Assembly (NCBI RefSeq): GCF_935825525.1
Contig: NZ_CAKXZT010000126.1
Span: forward strand, 276,601-340,600
DNA from: Mesorhizobium escarrei
GTDB lineage: Bacteria > Pseudomonadota > Alphaproteobacteria > Rhizobiales > Rhizobiaceae
Length of the DNA stretch: 64,000 bases
Direction of reading: 5' to 3'
Part shown: one piece after another, positions 47,663 to 58,525 of the stretch
Numbering within the stretch: the first letter of the stretch is position 1
Layout of the letters: each line of letters begins with the position of its first letter
Notes under the pieces: generated by a model
Database searches by the model: none
What the model saw: only the letters and a program-made list of their open reading frames with translations
What the model was told of the DNA's origin: nothing
Program-made: the position numbers and the translations under genes

Positions 47663-48617
47663 CGAAGGCCCCCATGCGCTTGGCGCCCCAAAGGTAGAAG
47701 CCCATGATGACGATCGGCACAACGGTGAAGGCGGCTGCGAGCGGAATGTTGCCGGCGGTGCCCTGCTGCGAATAGACGGCCTGGCCGATGAACAGCCGCG
47801 AGGTGCCGATGATCTGCGGGATGATGTAGTCGCCGAGCGTCAGTGAGAAGGTGAAGATCGAGCCGGCGACGATGCCCGGCAGCGCCAGCGGGAACAGCAC
47901 GTTGCGGAAGGTCTGGCCGGGCGAGGCGCCGAGATCGGATGAGGCCTCGACCAGATTGCCCGGCACGCGCTCGAGCGCCGCCTGCACCGGCAGGATCATG
48001 AACGGCAGCCAGACGTAGACGAAGACGATGAAGGTGCCGGTCGACGACACCGACAGCGAGTTGCCGCCGACGACCGGCAGTGACAGCCAGCCATCGAGCA
48101 GCCATAGAAGATGCAGCTTGGCGAGCAGCCAGGTCAGGATGCCTTCCTTGGCGAGAATGAGCTTCCAGGCGTAGATCTTGACCAGATAGCTCGACCACAG
48201 CGGCAGCATGATGCCGAGATAGAACAGAGCCTTCCAGCGGCCGCGCGCATAGCGCGCCGCGTAATAGGCGATGGGAAAGGCGATGATCGCCGAGACGAAC
48301 GTGACCAGGGCCGCCATCGTCACCGTGCGCAGGATGATGTCGAGATTGGCGGCCTGCAGCAGGTCGCCATAGGTCTTCAGCGTGAACTGCCGGTTGATGA
48401 GGCCGGAGAATTCGTCGATCGAGAAAAAACTCTGCAACAGTAGAGCGAACAGCGAGCCGATATAGACGATGCCGAGCCACAACACCGGCGGCAGCAGCAT
48501 CAACAGCAGCAGCAGCTTCGGCCTACGCCAGAACAGGTCGGACAACGAGCCGCGCACGCCGCCGCTTCCCGGCAGGATGGCGGGAGCGGGATTGGAGTTG
48601 AGCGCGGCGACTGTCAT
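47652..48617 (-). CDS. ydcU: Polyamine-type ABC transporter permease (YdcU/PotB-like)
   Basis: 321 residues. A soluble N-terminus of about 30 residues leads to six helices ([20 protein letters not shown] first), with coupling motif [21 protein letters not shown]. It forms the membrane channel with the YdcV-like protein. The gene follows the ATPase gene after about 110 bases that show nothing notable, and overlaps the next permease. Confidence 0.9.
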   Translation of the reverse strand: MTVAALNSNPAPAILPGSGGVRGSLSDLFWRRPKLLLLLMLLPPVLWLGIVYIGSLFALLLQSFFSIDEFSGLINRQFTLKTYGDLLQAANLDIILRTVTMAALVTFVSAIIAFPIAYYAARYARGRWKALFYLGIMLPLWSSYLVKIYAWKLILAKEGILTWLLAKLHLLWLLDGWLSLPVVGGNSLSVSSTGTFIVFVYVWLPFMILPVQAALERVPGNLVEASSDLGASPGQTFRNVLFPLALPGIVAGSIFTFSLTLGDYIIPQIIGTSRLFIGQAVYSQQGTAGNIPLAAAFTVVPIVIMGFYLWGAKRMGAFDAL

Positions 48618-48726
48618 GACGCCGCTCTGTCTTGGCGATCGACGTGTGAAAGGCCGCGATCCTTCTCGCCCCCCTCGCCGTAGAGCGCCTTGCCTCGGCT
48701 ATTAGCGACAGTTGCCGCAAGCGCCA

Positions 48727-49725
48727 TCATCCCGGCTCATCCATCAAATGCAAATGCTCGCGGTTGAAGGTGAGCACGACCGCCTCACCTTCTTTCGGCA
48801 ATGTGGCACCGGCCGGCACGATCGCATGCAATCTCAACCCGTCGGCGTCGAGCGCCAGTCTGGTCGTGGCGCCGAGATAGTTGGTCGAGACGAGACGGGC
48901 GGCAACGCCGTCGCCCTTGGCGGCACGGCCGATGCGAATGGATTCAGGGCGCAGGCTGCCCCAGCGATGCTGGCCGGAATAACGCTGGACGAAATCCGGC
49001 GGCAGCACGTTGGACGAGCCGACGAAATCGGCGACGAAGCGCGTCTTCGGGCGCTGGTAGATGTCCTGCGGCGTGCCGATCTGCATGATCTTGCCGTCGT
49101 TGAAGACGGCGACGCGGTCGGCCATCGACAGCGCCTCACCCTGGTCGTGGGTGACGAAGACGAAGGTGATGCCAAGCGCCTTCTGCAGCGACTTCAGCTC
49201 CTCCTGCATGTTCTCGCGCAGCTTGAGGTCGAGCGCGCCAAGCGGCTCGTCGAGCAGAAGCACCTTCGGCTGGTTGACCAGCGCGCGGGCGAGGGCGACG
49301 CGCTGGCGCTGTCCGCCGGAAAGCTGGCTCGGGCGGCGGGCGCCGTAGCCCGGAAGCCGGACCAGCGACAATGCCTCCTCGGCGGCCTTCTGCCGCTCCA
49401 GCTTGCCGACGCCCTTGACCATCAGCCCGTAGGCAACGTTGTCGAGCACGTTCAGATGCGGGAACAGCGCGTAGTCCTGGAAGACGGTGTTGACGTTGCG
49501 GCGATAGGGCGGAACGCCTTCGGCGCGTTCGCCGAAGATGGAGATCGAGCCCGATGTCGGCTGCTCGAAGCCGGCGATCAAGCGCAGGCAGGTCGTCTTA
49601 CCGGAACCCGAAGGTCCAAGCATGGCGAAGAACTCGCCCGGCACGATATCGAGGTCGACCATATCGACGGCGCGCACGCTGCCGAAATGGCGCGAGACTT
49701 CTTGGAAGGAAACGGCTGATGTCAT
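48727..49725 (-). CDS. ydcT: Polyamine-type ABC transporter ATP-binding protein (YdcT/PotA-like)
   Basis: 332 residues. The ATPase domain has Walker A GPSGSGKT, Q-loop VFQDYALFPH, signature LSGGQRQR, Walker B LLLDEPLGALD and H-loop VTHDQ; a TOBE-type beta domain follows after about residue 245. It powers the YdcUV-like permease pair. The gene is separated from the binding-protein gene by about 200 bases that hold a palindromic repeat. Confidence 0.92.
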   Translation of the reverse strand: MTSAVSFQEVSRHFGSVRAVDMVDLDIVPGEFFAMLGPSGSGKTTCLRLIAGFEQPTSGSISIFGERAEGVPPYRRNVNTVFQDYALFPHLNVLDNVAYGLMVKGVGKLERQKAAEEALSLVRLPGYGARRPSQLSGGQRQRVALARALVNQPKVLLLDEPLGALDLKLRENMQEELKSLQKALGITFVFVTHDQGEALSMADRVAVFNDGKIMQIGTPQDIYQRPKTRFVADFVGSSNVLPPDFVQRYSGQHRWGSLRPESIRIGRAAKGDGVAARLVSTNYLGATTRLALDADGLRLHAIVPAGATLPKEGEAVVLTFNREHLHLMDEPG

Positions 49726-49807
49726 GGGCTGTCAGTCTGTTGCCGGTTTGATGTGTTGACATCGCGGCGCCGCCACGGATAGCGGGCGGGGCCAGCGAAC
49801 TGCGCGG

Positions 49808-49921
49808 CACCCTCCCCTTGTGGGGAGGCGCGGCGAAGCCGCGGGTGGGGTCATTTGGCAAGAACTGCCGAGCGGACCCCACCCCGACGCTGCGCGTCGA
49901 CCCTCCCCACAAGGGGGAGGG
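49808..49921. repeat. CCCTCCCC palindromic repeat between ydcS and ydcT
   Basis: CACCCTCCCCTTGTGGGGAGG with GCGGGTGGGGTC on one side and GACCCCACCCCGACGC with CCCTCCCCACAAGGGGGAGGG on the other are near-complementary over about 50 bases. It lies just after the ydcS stop, inside the operon. Confidence 0.75.
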
Positions 49922-49930
49922 TAAGGGAGT

Positions 49931-51082
49931 TCACCGTCCGCCGATGACGCCGATATAGTCCGACACCCAGCGATAGTAAGGCACGCACTGGTCCTGGGTG
50001 GCGCATTTCGACACCGGCGTCTTCCAGAACTTGATCTTTTCGAAATTGTCGTAGCCGTTGGTCTTGCAGCCTTCGTCGCCGAGCAGTTCGTTGCCCTTGC
50101 AGGCAGCCGGCACCACCGGCAACGAACCGAACCAGGCGGAGACATCGCCCTGCACTTTTGGCGACAGCGAGTGCTCCATCCACATATAGGCGCAGTTCGG
50201 GTGGGCTGCGTCGGCTGCCAGCATGGTCGTGTCGGCCCAGCCGGTGACGCCTTCCTGGGGGATGGTCGAAGCGACCGGCTTCTTGGCTGCAATCAGCGTG
50301 TTGACCTGATAGGGCCATGAACCGGAGGCAACGACGCCTTCGTTCTGGAAATCGTCGACCTGGATGGCGGCGTCATGCCAGTAGCGGCCGACCAGCGTGC
50401 GCTGGACGCGCAGCAGATCGAGGGCGGCCTTGTACTGATCCTCGGTCAGCTCGTAGGGGTCCTTGATGCCGAGCTCCGGCTTGTGAAACATCAGATAGTT
50501 GGCGGCATCGGCGATGTGGATCGGCCCGTCATAGGCCTGGACGCGGCCCTTGTTCGACTTGCCGTCAGGCAAGGTCATCTCCTCGAAGACGACGTTCCAG
50601 CTCTTCGGCGCTTCCTTGAACACCTCGGTGTTGTACATCAGCACATTCGGTCCCCACTGGTAGGGAGCGCCGTAGTGGACGCCGCCGACCGTGAACCATG
50701 GCGCATCCTTGAGCCGGTCGTCGACCGTGTTCCAGCTCGGGATCAGATCGGTGTTGATCGGCTGGACCCGCTTGCCGGCAACGAGGCGCAGCGAAGCGTC
50801 GCCCGAGGCGGTAACGAGGTCGAAGCCGCCCTCATTCATCAGCGCGACCATCTCGTCGGAGGTGTTGGCGGTCTTGATATTGACCTTGCAGCCTGTGTTC
50901 TTCTCGAAAGACGTGACCCAATCATAGTTCTTGTCGGTTTCGCCGCGTTCGATGTAGCCGGGCCAGGCGACAATGTTGACCTGGCCCTCGCCGTTGCCGG
51001 GTTCCGTGACCTGGGCGATCGCCTGGCCGGAGAAGGCCAGCGCGACCGTCAATGCAGTGCATGACTTCAGGAATGAATTCAT
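49931..51082 (-). CDS. ydcS: Periplasmic polyamine-type binding protein YdcS
   Basis: 383 residues with a signal peptide (cleavage after QAIAQ). Stretches such as IVAWPGYIERGETDKNYDWV, VTASGDASLRL, GAPYQWGPNVLMYNT and GRVQAYDGPIHIADA follow E. coli YdcS closely. It would bind putrescine or a similar amine for the YdcTUV-like transporter. GGGAG eight bases before the ATG supports the start. It is the first gene of a five-gene operon in the same order as ydcSTUVW. Confidence 0.92.
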   Translation of the reverse strand: MNSFLKSCTALTVALAFSGQAIAQVTEPGNGEGQVNIVAWPGYIERGETDKNYDWVTSFEKNTGCKVNIKTANTSDEMVALMNEGGFDLVTASGDASLRLVAGKRVQPINTDLIPSWNTVDDRLKDAPWFTVGGVHYGAPYQWGPNVLMYNTEVFKEAPKSWNVVFEEMTLPDGKSNKGRVQAYDGPIHIADAANYLMFHKPELGIKDPYELTEDQYKAALDLLRVQRTLVGRYWHDAAIQVDDFQNEGVVASGSWPYQVNTLIAAKKPVASTIPQEGVTGWADTTMLAADAAHPNCAYMWMEHSLSPKVQGDVSAWFGSLPVVPAACKGNELLGDEGCKTNGYDNFEKIKFWKTPVSKCATQDQCVPYYRWVSDYIGVIGGR

Positions 51083-51188
51083 CGTCGATCTCCCATTTGA
51101 GGGGCCGCACTGTCGCGGCGGCTTGGTCCCTGATTGTCAGGGTGCTGTGAAATTTCCGGTTTCGCAAATTCATTTGTCAGAAAGGCGA

Positions 51189-51205
51189 TATCGGTTTTTC
51201 CGATA
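51189..51205. promoter_or_regulatory. Candidate LysR binding site upstream of ydcS
   Basis: TATCGG-TTTTT-CCGATA is a perfect inverted repeat, with the T-N11-A layout of LysR sites, about 110 bases before ydcS and just after the stop of the LysR gene. A hairpin ending the LysR message is the alternative reading. Confidence 0.4.
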
Positions 51206-51207
51206 GA

Positions 51208-52134
51208 TCAGCGGCCGTTCTTGTCCTGCCGCTGACGAACCATGCGCTGCGACTGGGCAAGCCCGATGAAATCGCGCGCCGCCTGCGGCAGGCCGGAGCC
51301 GCGCCGCCAGACGGTGCCGACCTGGACAACCGGCAACGAGCCCGAAATATCGCGCGATTCGATGCGGTCGCCTTCCAGCGACCATGGCCGGTAGACGAGG
51401 TCGGGCAGCAGCGCCACGCCGGCGCCCGTAGCGACGAGGCTGCGCACCGCTTCGACCGAGCGGGTGCGGAAGGCGACATGCGGCTTGGCGGCGATCGCCG
51501 CCAGCAGTTTTCCGGTATTCTCTTCGATCTCGTCGACGGTCAGCATGATCAGCGGCTCCGACGCTATATCGCCAATGCCGATGATGTCGGCGCCGGACAG
51601 CGGATGGCCAAGCGGCAGCCATAGCCGGTAGGCCGAGACTTCGAGAATTTCCGATTGCAGGGCGGTGCGGTCGCGCAGGTTCGAGGTGACCATGACGGCG
51701 ATGTCGAGCTTGCCGCCGATCAGCAGATGTTCGAGGTAGTCGCCATTGTCCTCGATGGCCGAGATCTCGACACCCGGATAGGCGCGGCGATAGCGGGCGA
51801 GAAGGTCGGACAGCACATAGCCGGCGACCAGCGAGGTGACGCCAAGCTGCAGCCGGCCGCCAGCCGCCGTTTGCTCGCCGGCGAAGGCGCGGCGCGCATC
51901 GGAAACGTCGGCAAGGATCTTTGTCGCGTGGCGCAGGAACTGGTGGCCCTTGTGGGTGATGTTGAGGCCGCGCGGATGGCGCTCGAACAGTTCGACGCCG
52001 AGATCGCCTTCGAGTTCCTTGATCGCCTGGGTGACCGACGATTGCGAGATGGACAGGTTTTGGGCGGCGCCGGACACCGTGCCTTGCTCGGCAACGGCGA
52101 TGAAGAATTGCAATTGGCGAATGGTGAAGGCCAT
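51208..52134 (-). CDS. LysR-family regulator upstream of ydcS
   Basis: 308 residues. The winged helix is at 1-60 (MAFTIRQLQFFIAVAEQGTVSGAA, ISQSSVTQAIKELEGDLG) and the effector domain starts near GGRLQLGVTSLVAGYVL. It is encoded 125 bases upstream of ydcS on the same strand and is a candidate regulator of that operon. I chose the ATG at the family-typical N-terminus; a GTG five codons earlier is possible, and neither has a clear ribosome site. Confidence 0.85.
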   Translation of the reverse strand: MAFTIRQLQFFIAVAEQGTVSGAAQNLSISQSSVTQAIKELEGDLGVELFERHPRGLNITHKGHQFLRHATKILADVSDARRAFAGEQTAAGGRLQLGVTSLVAGYVLSDLLARYRRAYPGVEISAIEDNGDYLEHLLIGGKLDIAVMVTSNLRDRTALQSEILEVSAYRLWLPLGHPLSGADIIGIGDIASEPLIMLTVDEIEENTGKLLAAIAAKPHVAFRTRSVEAVRSLVATGAGVALLPDLVYRPWSLEGDRIESRDISGSLPVVQVGTVWRRGSGLPQAARDFIGLAQSQRMVRQRQDKNGR

Positions 52135-52211
52135 CGCCGGACTAAACACCGGGACGGCAAGGAAGAAAAGCCACCCGAACTCAGGCTCACCGCTTTACTG
52201 CTCTGGCCAGG

Positions 52212-52985
52212 TCAGGCCCCGCTTTCGCTGCCGGCAATGCTGAGCCGTGCGCCCGCTTGCCCAAGGGCTGCGGCGATGGCACGCGGCGGCGGCCGATCGG
52301 TGACGAGTTCGGAAAACCCGTCGAGGCCGCAGACCTGGACCAGGCCCTGGCGACCGAACTTGGTGTGGTCGGTGATGACGAGCGAGCGCTGGCCGCGCGA
52401 CAGCACCATGCGGGCGAATTCCGCCTCTTCCAGATCATAGTCCATCACGCCGGTGACGGCATCGACCGCGCCGGTGGAGATCACAGCGTGGCTGACGGAA
52501 AAGCGGCTGACGAATTCGATGGCCGAGACGCCGAAGGCGGCGCCCGAATCGCTGCGCAGTTCGCCGCCGGCCATATAGACCTTGTTGCCGTTGACGGTGG
52601 CCAGCGTGCGGGCGATGTCCGAGGAGTTGGTGACCACCGTCAACCGCCGGTGGCCGAGCAGTTCGCGGGCCAGGAAAGAGGTGGTGGTGCCGGTGTCGAG
52701 CATGATCGCTTCGCCGTCGCGGATGGTGGCGGCAACCATGCGGGCGATGGCACGCTTGGCATCGGCATTCTCGCGCATGCGCCGCTCGAACGGCGCCTCG
52801 CCGGCCATCGACGGCAGGCCGACGGCGCCATGCATCTTCAGGATCGAACCGTCACTGGTCAGCGGCTTGACGTCGCGGCGCACGGTCTCCAGCGAGACGC
52901 CCAGCCGGTCGGCCAGGCTGGCGATGGTGACGGTGCCTTCCTCATGGAGGAGACGCAGGATTTCGCCATGCCGCTTCGAGTGCAT
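52212..52985 (-). CDS. DeoR-family transcriptional regulator
   Basis: 257 residues. The DeoR helix-turn-helix is at about 1-58 (RHGEILRLLHEEGTVTIASLADRL, LETVRRDVKPL), followed by the sugar-phosphate-isomerase-like effector domain with MLDTGTTTSFLA, TVVTNSSDIA and ITDHTKFGR. Such regulators usually respond to phosphorylated metabolites. It is divergent from the kinase-demethylase cluster that starts 428 bases away, and may control it. Its effector could be the product of one of the two kinases; this is inference. Confidence 0.85.
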   Translation of the reverse strand: MHSKRHGEILRLLHEEGTVTIASLADRLGVSLETVRRDVKPLTSDGSILKMHGAVGLPSMAGEAPFERRMRENADAKRAIARMVAATIRDGEAIMLDTGTTTSFLARELLGHRRLTVVTNSSDIARTLATVNGNKVYMAGGELRSDSGAAFGVSAIEFVSRFSVSHAVISTGAVDAVTGVMDYDLEEAEFARMVLSRGQRSLVITDHTKFGRQGLVQVCGLDGFSELVTDRPPPRAIAAALGQAGARLSIAGSESGA

Positions 52986-53412
52986 CGATCTCACCCAATC
53001 GGTTTGTTGCGCTACTGACCGCTTCTAAGGCAAATTGGCCACAGTCTACAAGAATTCCCTGTGATTTCGGGCAAAAAGCCACAAGTTTCCGTTGACAAGC
53101 CAGATCACATGGCGTGACACTGGCTTGTGACAGGCTTCGGAACTGCCACGGGAGAACGATGGCAGAGCCGCACCGAAATTCGCCTGCCCGAACGTCCGGG
53201 AAATCGTCTGACGTAAGGGAAAAGGACTTTCTTGAATCCGCGGGGGCGGATGCCGGAGTCAAGGAACCCGGCACAGGGGCTCGTCGGTGCGGTGCGGGAT
53301 ACCGATCCCGGGATCCCGCACCGACGAGAATTTCGCATTGCTCCCTCCTGCCGGCCGCCATCTTTGCGTCGCACGCGACGCCTTGACCCCCCGCGCAACG
53401 AGGGATGAACCT
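52986..53412. other. Divergent gap with a strong stem-loop before the kinase-demethylase genes
   Basis: About 425 bases that must hold the promoters of the DeoR gene and the plus-strand cluster. At about 53280-53328 CTCGTCGGTGCGG...GGAT and ATCCCGCACCGACGAG form a long stem with a small bulge. A 75-codon open frame from ATG 53159 has GGGAGA upstream, but its product is low-complexity and matches nothing I know. Confidence 0.5.
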
Positions 53413-54297
53413 GTGACCGCCGAGGACCGCATCCGCGCCCTGCCCTGCTGGACCGGCAGCATCGAGATCGCGCCGCTGCCGGGCGGCCTGAGCAACGCCA
53501 ACTATCTGGTCAAGGACGCCGCCGGGCGGCATGTCGTGCGCTTTGGCCAGGACTTTCCGTTCCACCACGTCTTTCGCGAGCGCGAGGTGATGACCGCGCG
53601 CGCGGCGCATGCCGCCGGCTTCGCGCCGGCGGTCCACTATTCCGAGCCCGGCATCCTGGTAACGGAATTTCTCGGCGCCAAGACCTATGTCGCCGAAGAC
53701 GTCCGCGGCAATATCGACCGCGTCGCCGCCCTGATGCGCGGCTTCCATCGCGAGATGCCCAATCATGTCACCGGCGCCGGCTTCATGTTCTGGGTATTTC
53801 ACGTCATCCGCGACTATGCGCGCACGCTGGAGGAAGCCGACAGCCGCATGCGAAGCGAGTTGCCGCGGCTGCTGACGCTTGCGGACGAGCTCGAACGGGC
53901 GCAGAAATTGCTGCCAATCGTCTTCGGTCACAATGACCTTCTGCCGGCTAACATTCTGGATGACGGCAACAGGCTGTGGCTGATCGATTTCGAATATGCC
54001 GGCTTCAACACGGCGATGTTCGACCTCGCCGGCGTCGCCTCGAACGCCAGCATGAACGACGAGGAGTCCTTCGCCTTCCTGACCGCCTATTTCATGAAGG
54101 AGCCGGACGAGGCGATCCGCCGCTCGCATGCGGCCATGCAATGCGCATCGCTGCTGCGCGAGGCGATGTGGAGCATGGTTTCCGAACTTTACCTCAACGC
54201 GCCCGGCATCGACTACGTCGCCTATACCTGCGAAAACCTGACGCGGCTCGATGCCGCGCTGGAAAACTACAGAACAAAATACGGACAGAAATCATGA
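53413..54297 (+). CDS. Choline/aminoglycoside kinase-like phosphotransferase (first copy)
   Basis: 294 residues with a protein-kinase-like fold. The N-terminal lobe has LPGGLSNANYLV; the catalytic loop is GHNDLLPANIL and the metal-binding motif LIDFEYAGFN. This is the choline/ethanolamine kinase pattern. It would phosphorylate an amino alcohol or related small molecule with ATP. GTG start, with GAGGG eight or nine bases upstream. Its stop overlaps the start of the dehydrogenase gene by four bases, so the two enzymes are translated together. Confidence 0.82.
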   Translation: MTAEDRIRALPCWTGSIEIAPLPGGLSNANYLVKDAAGRHVVRFGQDFPFHHVFREREVMTARAAHAAGFAPAVHYSEPGILVTEFLGAKTYVAEDVRGNIDRVAALMRGFHREMPNHVTGAGFMFWVFHVIRDYARTLEEADSRMRSELPRLLTLADELERAQKLLPIVFGHNDLLPANILDDGNRLWLIDFEYAGFNTAMFDLAGVASNASMNDEESFAFLTAYFMKEPDEAIRRSHAAMQCASLLREAMWSMVSELYLNAPGIDYVAYTCENLTRLDAALENYRTKYGQKS

Positions 54298-56747
54298 CAT
54301 TGCCCGCCCACGCCGAGATCGTCGTCATCGGCGGCGGCATAATCGGCTGTTCGACGGCTTATCATCTGGCGCGGGACCACAAGGCCGATGTCGTGCTCCT
54401 GGAACAGGGCAAACTGACTTCGGGCTCGACATGGCATGCGGCGGGGCTGGTCGGTCAGTTGCGGACTTCGGCCTCGATCACCCGCGTGCTCAAATATTCG
54501 GTCGATCTCTACAGGGGGCTGGAAGCCGAAACCGGGCTCGCCACCGGCTGGAAGATGACCGGGTGCCTGCGGCTCGCCACCAATGCCGACCGCTGGATCG
54601 AGTATAAGAGGCTGGCGACGACGGCGAAAAGCTTCGGCATGGATATGCAGTTGCTGTCACCGGCCGAGGTCGAGGCAATGTGGCCGCTGCTGGCAACCGG
54701 CGATCTCGTCGGCGCCAGCTGGCTGCCGACCGACGGCCAGGCAAGCCCTTCCGACATCACGCAGTCGCTGGCCAAAGGCGCGCGCATGCATGGCGCCAGA
54801 CTGTTCGAGGATGTCCGCGTCACCGGCTTCGACATGAAGGATGGCCGCATCACAGTGGTGAAGACCAACAGGGGCGATATCGCCTGCGACAAGGTGGTGA
54901 ACTGTGCCGGGCAATGGGCGCGGCAGGTCGGCGCCCTTGCCGGCATCAACGTGCCGCTGCAACCGGTGAAGCACCAGTACATTATCACCGAAAGAATAGA
55001 CGGGTTGGGGAACGATGGGCCGACGATCCGCGACCCCGACCGCCGCATCTATTTCAAGGAGGAGGTCGGCGGGCTGGTGATGGGCGGCTATGAGCCGAAC
55101 CCACAAGCCTGGACGACCGATCTTCCCGGCGGCGATGTCCCTGACGACTGGCAGTTTCGGCTGTTCGATGACGATTACGATCATTTCGAGCAGCATATGA
55201 ACCAGGCGATCACGCGGGTTCCGGCGCTCGAAACCGTCGGCGTCAAGCAGATGATCAACGGGCCGGAGAGTTTTACGCCGGACGGCAATTTCATTCTCGG
55301 CGTGGCGCCCGAATGCGCCAACATGTTCGTCGGCGCCGGCTTCAACGCCTTCGGCATCGCGGCAGGCGGCGGCGCCGGCTGGGTGCTGGCGCAGTGGGTG
55401 GTCGACGGCGAGGCGCCACTCGACCTGTGGGTGGTCGATATCAGGCGCTTTTCCCACCTGCACCGCGACCGGCAATGGGTCCGCGACCGCACGCTGGAAG
55501 CCTATGGCAAGCACTACACGATCGGCTTCCCGCATGAGGAGTATGTCACGGGTCGGCCACGGATCGTGTCGCCGCTCTATGAACGGCTGCAAAAGCACCA
55601 CGCCGTGTTCGGCTCCAAACTCGGTTGGGAGCGGCCGAACTGGTTTGCGCCCGAAGGCGTCGAGCCGAAGGACATCTATTCGATGGGCCGGCAGAACTGG
55701 TTCGCGCCGGTCGGCGACGAGCACCGGCACGTGCGCGAACACGTCGGCATCTTCGACCAGTCGTCTTTCGCCAAATACGAAATGACCGGTGCGGATGCGC
55801 TGAAGGCGCTCGACTGGATCTGCGCCAACGACATCGCCAAACCGGTCGGCCGGCTGACCTACACCCAGCTTCTCAACACGCGCGGCGGCATCGAGGCCGA
55901 CCTGACCGTGGCACGGCTCGGCGAGGAACTATTCTACGTCGTCACCGGCACCGGCTTTCGGACGCATGACTTTTCGTGGATCGGCGATCATGTCGGCAAG
56001 GAGCTCGACGTGACGCTCACCGACGTCACCGAGGATTTCGGCACGCTGTCGCTGATGGGTCCGCGCGCCCGCGACGTGCTGGCCGCGGTGACCGATGCGG
56101 ACGTGTCGAACACCGCTTTCCCGTTCGGACACGTGCGGGAAATCTCCATCGCCGGCCACACAGTTCGGGCGCTGCGCGTCACCTATGTCGGCGAGCTCGG
56201 CTGGGAGCTGCATGTGCCGATCGCGGCGACGGGCGAAATCTTCGACGCGCTGATGACCGCGGGCGAGAAATACAACATCCGCCCGGTCGGCTACCGGGCG
56301 CTGGAATCGCTGCGGCTGGAAAAAGGCTACCGCGCCTGGGGCTCCGACATCACGCCCAACGACACGCCGCAGGAGGCCGGCCTCGGCTGGGCGGTGAAGC
56401 TTCGCAAGAATACCGATTTTCTCGGGCGGCGGGCGCTGGAAGAGATCAGCGGCGCGGCGCTGAAAAAACGCTTTGCCGGCTTCACCGTCGATGATTGCGA
56501 GATCGTGCTGCTCGGGCGCGAAACGATCCTGCGCAACAGCGAGCCGGTTGGCTACCTGACCAGCGGCGGCTATGGCTACACGGTCGGCAAGAACATCGGC
56601 TACGGCTATGTGCGCAACGCCGACGGCGTCAGCGACGATTTCCTCACCTGCGGCGACTACGAGTTGGTGGTGGCGATGGAGCGGACGCCGGCAAAAATCC
56701 ATCTCGAGCCGCTTTACGACCCGGCCGGCGCAAAGGTGAAGGCGTAG
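54294..56747 (+). CDS. FAD-dependent, folate-binding demethylating dehydrogenase (dimethylglycine/sarcosine dehydrogenase-like)
   Basis: 817 residues in four parts. The FAD domain has VVIGGGIIGCSTAYHLA, and His48 in SGSTWHAAGL matches the covalent flavin site of dimethylglycine dehydrogenase. An FAO_M linker follows at about 370-430, then a GCV_T aminomethyltransferase domain (about 430-710; WFAPVGDEHRHVREHVG, GTLSLMGPRARD), then the GCV_T C-terminal barrel. It oxidatively removes a methyl group from an N-methylated amine in the cytosol, passing it to tetrahydrofolate. The substrate is not certain. Translationally coupled to a choline-kinase-like gene. Confidence 0.87.
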   Translation: MTLPAHAEIVVIGGGIIGCSTAYHLARDHKADVVLLEQGKLTSGSTWHAAGLVGQLRTSASITRVLKYSVDLYRGLEAETGLATGWKMTGCLRLATNADRWIEYKRLATTAKSFGMDMQLLSPAEVEAMWPLLATGDLVGASWLPTDGQASPSDITQSLAKGARMHGARLFEDVRVTGFDMKDGRITVVKTNRGDIACDKVVNCAGQWARQVGALAGINVPLQPVKHQYIITERIDGLGNDGPTIRDPDRRIYFKEEVGGLVMGGYEPNPQAWTTDLPGGDVPDDWQFRLFDDDYDHFEQHMNQAITRVPALETVGVKQMINGPESFTPDGNFILGVAPECANMFVGAGFNAFGIAAGGGAGWVLAQWVVDGEAPLDLWVVDIRRFSHLHRDRQWVRDRTLEAYGKHYTIGFPHEEYVTGRPRIVSPLYERLQKHHAVFGSKLGWERPNWFAPEGVEPKDIYSMGRQNWFAPVGDEHRHVREHVGIFDQSSFAKYEMTGADALKALDWICANDIAKPVGRLTYTQLLNTRGGIEADLTVARLGEELFYVVTGTGFRTHDFSWIGDHVGKELDVTLTDVTEDFGTLSLMGPRARDVLAAVTDADVSNTAFPFGHVREISIAGHTVRALRVTYVGELGWELHVPIAATGEIFDALMTAGEKYNIRPVGYRALESLRLEKGYRAWGSDITPNDTPQEAGLGWAVKLRKNTDFLGRRALEEISGAALKKRFAGFTVDDCEIVLLGRETILRNSEPVGYLTSGGYGYTVGKNIGYGYVRNADGVSDDFLTCGDYELVVAMERTPAKIHLEPLYDPAGAKVKA

Positions 56748-56808
56748 AGCAGGGCAATCGCGTCAGGGGCGGCGCAGACATCAACAAATCTAAAGCGGTC
56801 ACCCTGGA

Positions 56809-57441
56809 TCAATTCACGCGCAGAACCACCCCCCGGCTCGGCACGGTGTCGGCCTCGCCCGGCATGGAGACATAGGGCGATGTCTCCTCGGCGCGCGTGA
56901 CGACGCCCTTCGCCTCGAGGTCGGCGATCCGTGCGGAAAAGCCGGCGTCCCACAGCGTGTTCTTGACCGTCAGCACGATTATCCCGCCCGGCCGGCAGAT
57001 GCGGATCAGTTCGTCCAGTCCCTCAGCGCCGACATGGCCCGAGGTGAAGACGCCGGCCGATATGATGCCGGCATAGGCGTCATCCGCGAAGGGCAGCGGT
57101 CCGCCGAGCGCCAGGCAGTGAAGCGCCGAATAGACGCCCTTGCGCGCTGCCTGGGCCAGCATGCCTTCGGAAATGTCGAGCGCCTCGACCTGCGGATAGC
57201 CGGCGATCTTCAGCCACTCGCCGATGAGCCCGGTGCCGGCACCGGCATCGAGGAGCGGCGCCGCGCCGCGCGGCAGGTGGCGGGCTAGCAGGGCAAGGCA
57301 GATGGTCGGATGGCGATAACCGACCGCCGACATGTCGGCGTCGTAGGTGTCCGACCAGCGGTCGTAGAGCGCCGCCACTTCTTCAGGCCGCTTTGCTGCA
57401 TAGGCTGCGGCGAGCGCACCCTCGTTTTTCCTGTCCGCCAT
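56809..57441 (-). CDS. Class I SAM-dependent methyltransferase
   Basis: 210 residues. SAM motif I is PLLDAGAGTGLIGEWL, with EALDISEGML as motif II and RPGGIIVLTVKN later. The N-terminal RPEEVAALYDRWSDTYDADMS is typical of small-molecule methyltransferases of the WBSCR27-like group. The substrate is unknown. The start has AGGA six bases upstream; an upstream in-frame extension of about 66 codons is rejected. It is the only minus-strand gene inside the kinase-demethylase cluster. Confidence 0.78.
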   Translation of the reverse strand: MADRKNEGALAAAYAAKRPEEVAALYDRWSDTYDADMSAVGYRHPTICLALLARHLPRGAAPLLDAGAGTGLIGEWLKIAGYPQVEALDISEGMLAQAARKGVYSALHCLALGGPLPFADDAYAGIISAGVFTSGHVGAEGLDELIRICRPGGIIVLTVKNTLWDAGFSARIADLEAKGVVTRAEETSPYVSMPGEADTVPSRGVVLRVN

Positions 57442-57601
57442 CGCAGTCCTGTCCGCAATATCAAAGCGCCGCAGCGTCCTTAGCGCCTCCTGCAGGATCG
57501 CACGGCGCTGAAGTGAATCGCATGCCGGCAATGATAGCCAAACGGCGAAATTTGTGGAACCGTCGTCACCACAAATAAGGCGCGAAAAAAGGGCAGATGC
57601 G

Positions 57602-58504
<903 letters not shown>

Positions 58505-58525
58505 GGACCAGAGAAAATCTGGATT

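Noticed and set aside
53159..53386. Possible 75-codon gene with GGGAGA upstream
   Set aside because: The product is low-complexity, the frame crosses the strong stem-loop, and nothing supports translation beyond the ribosome-like site.
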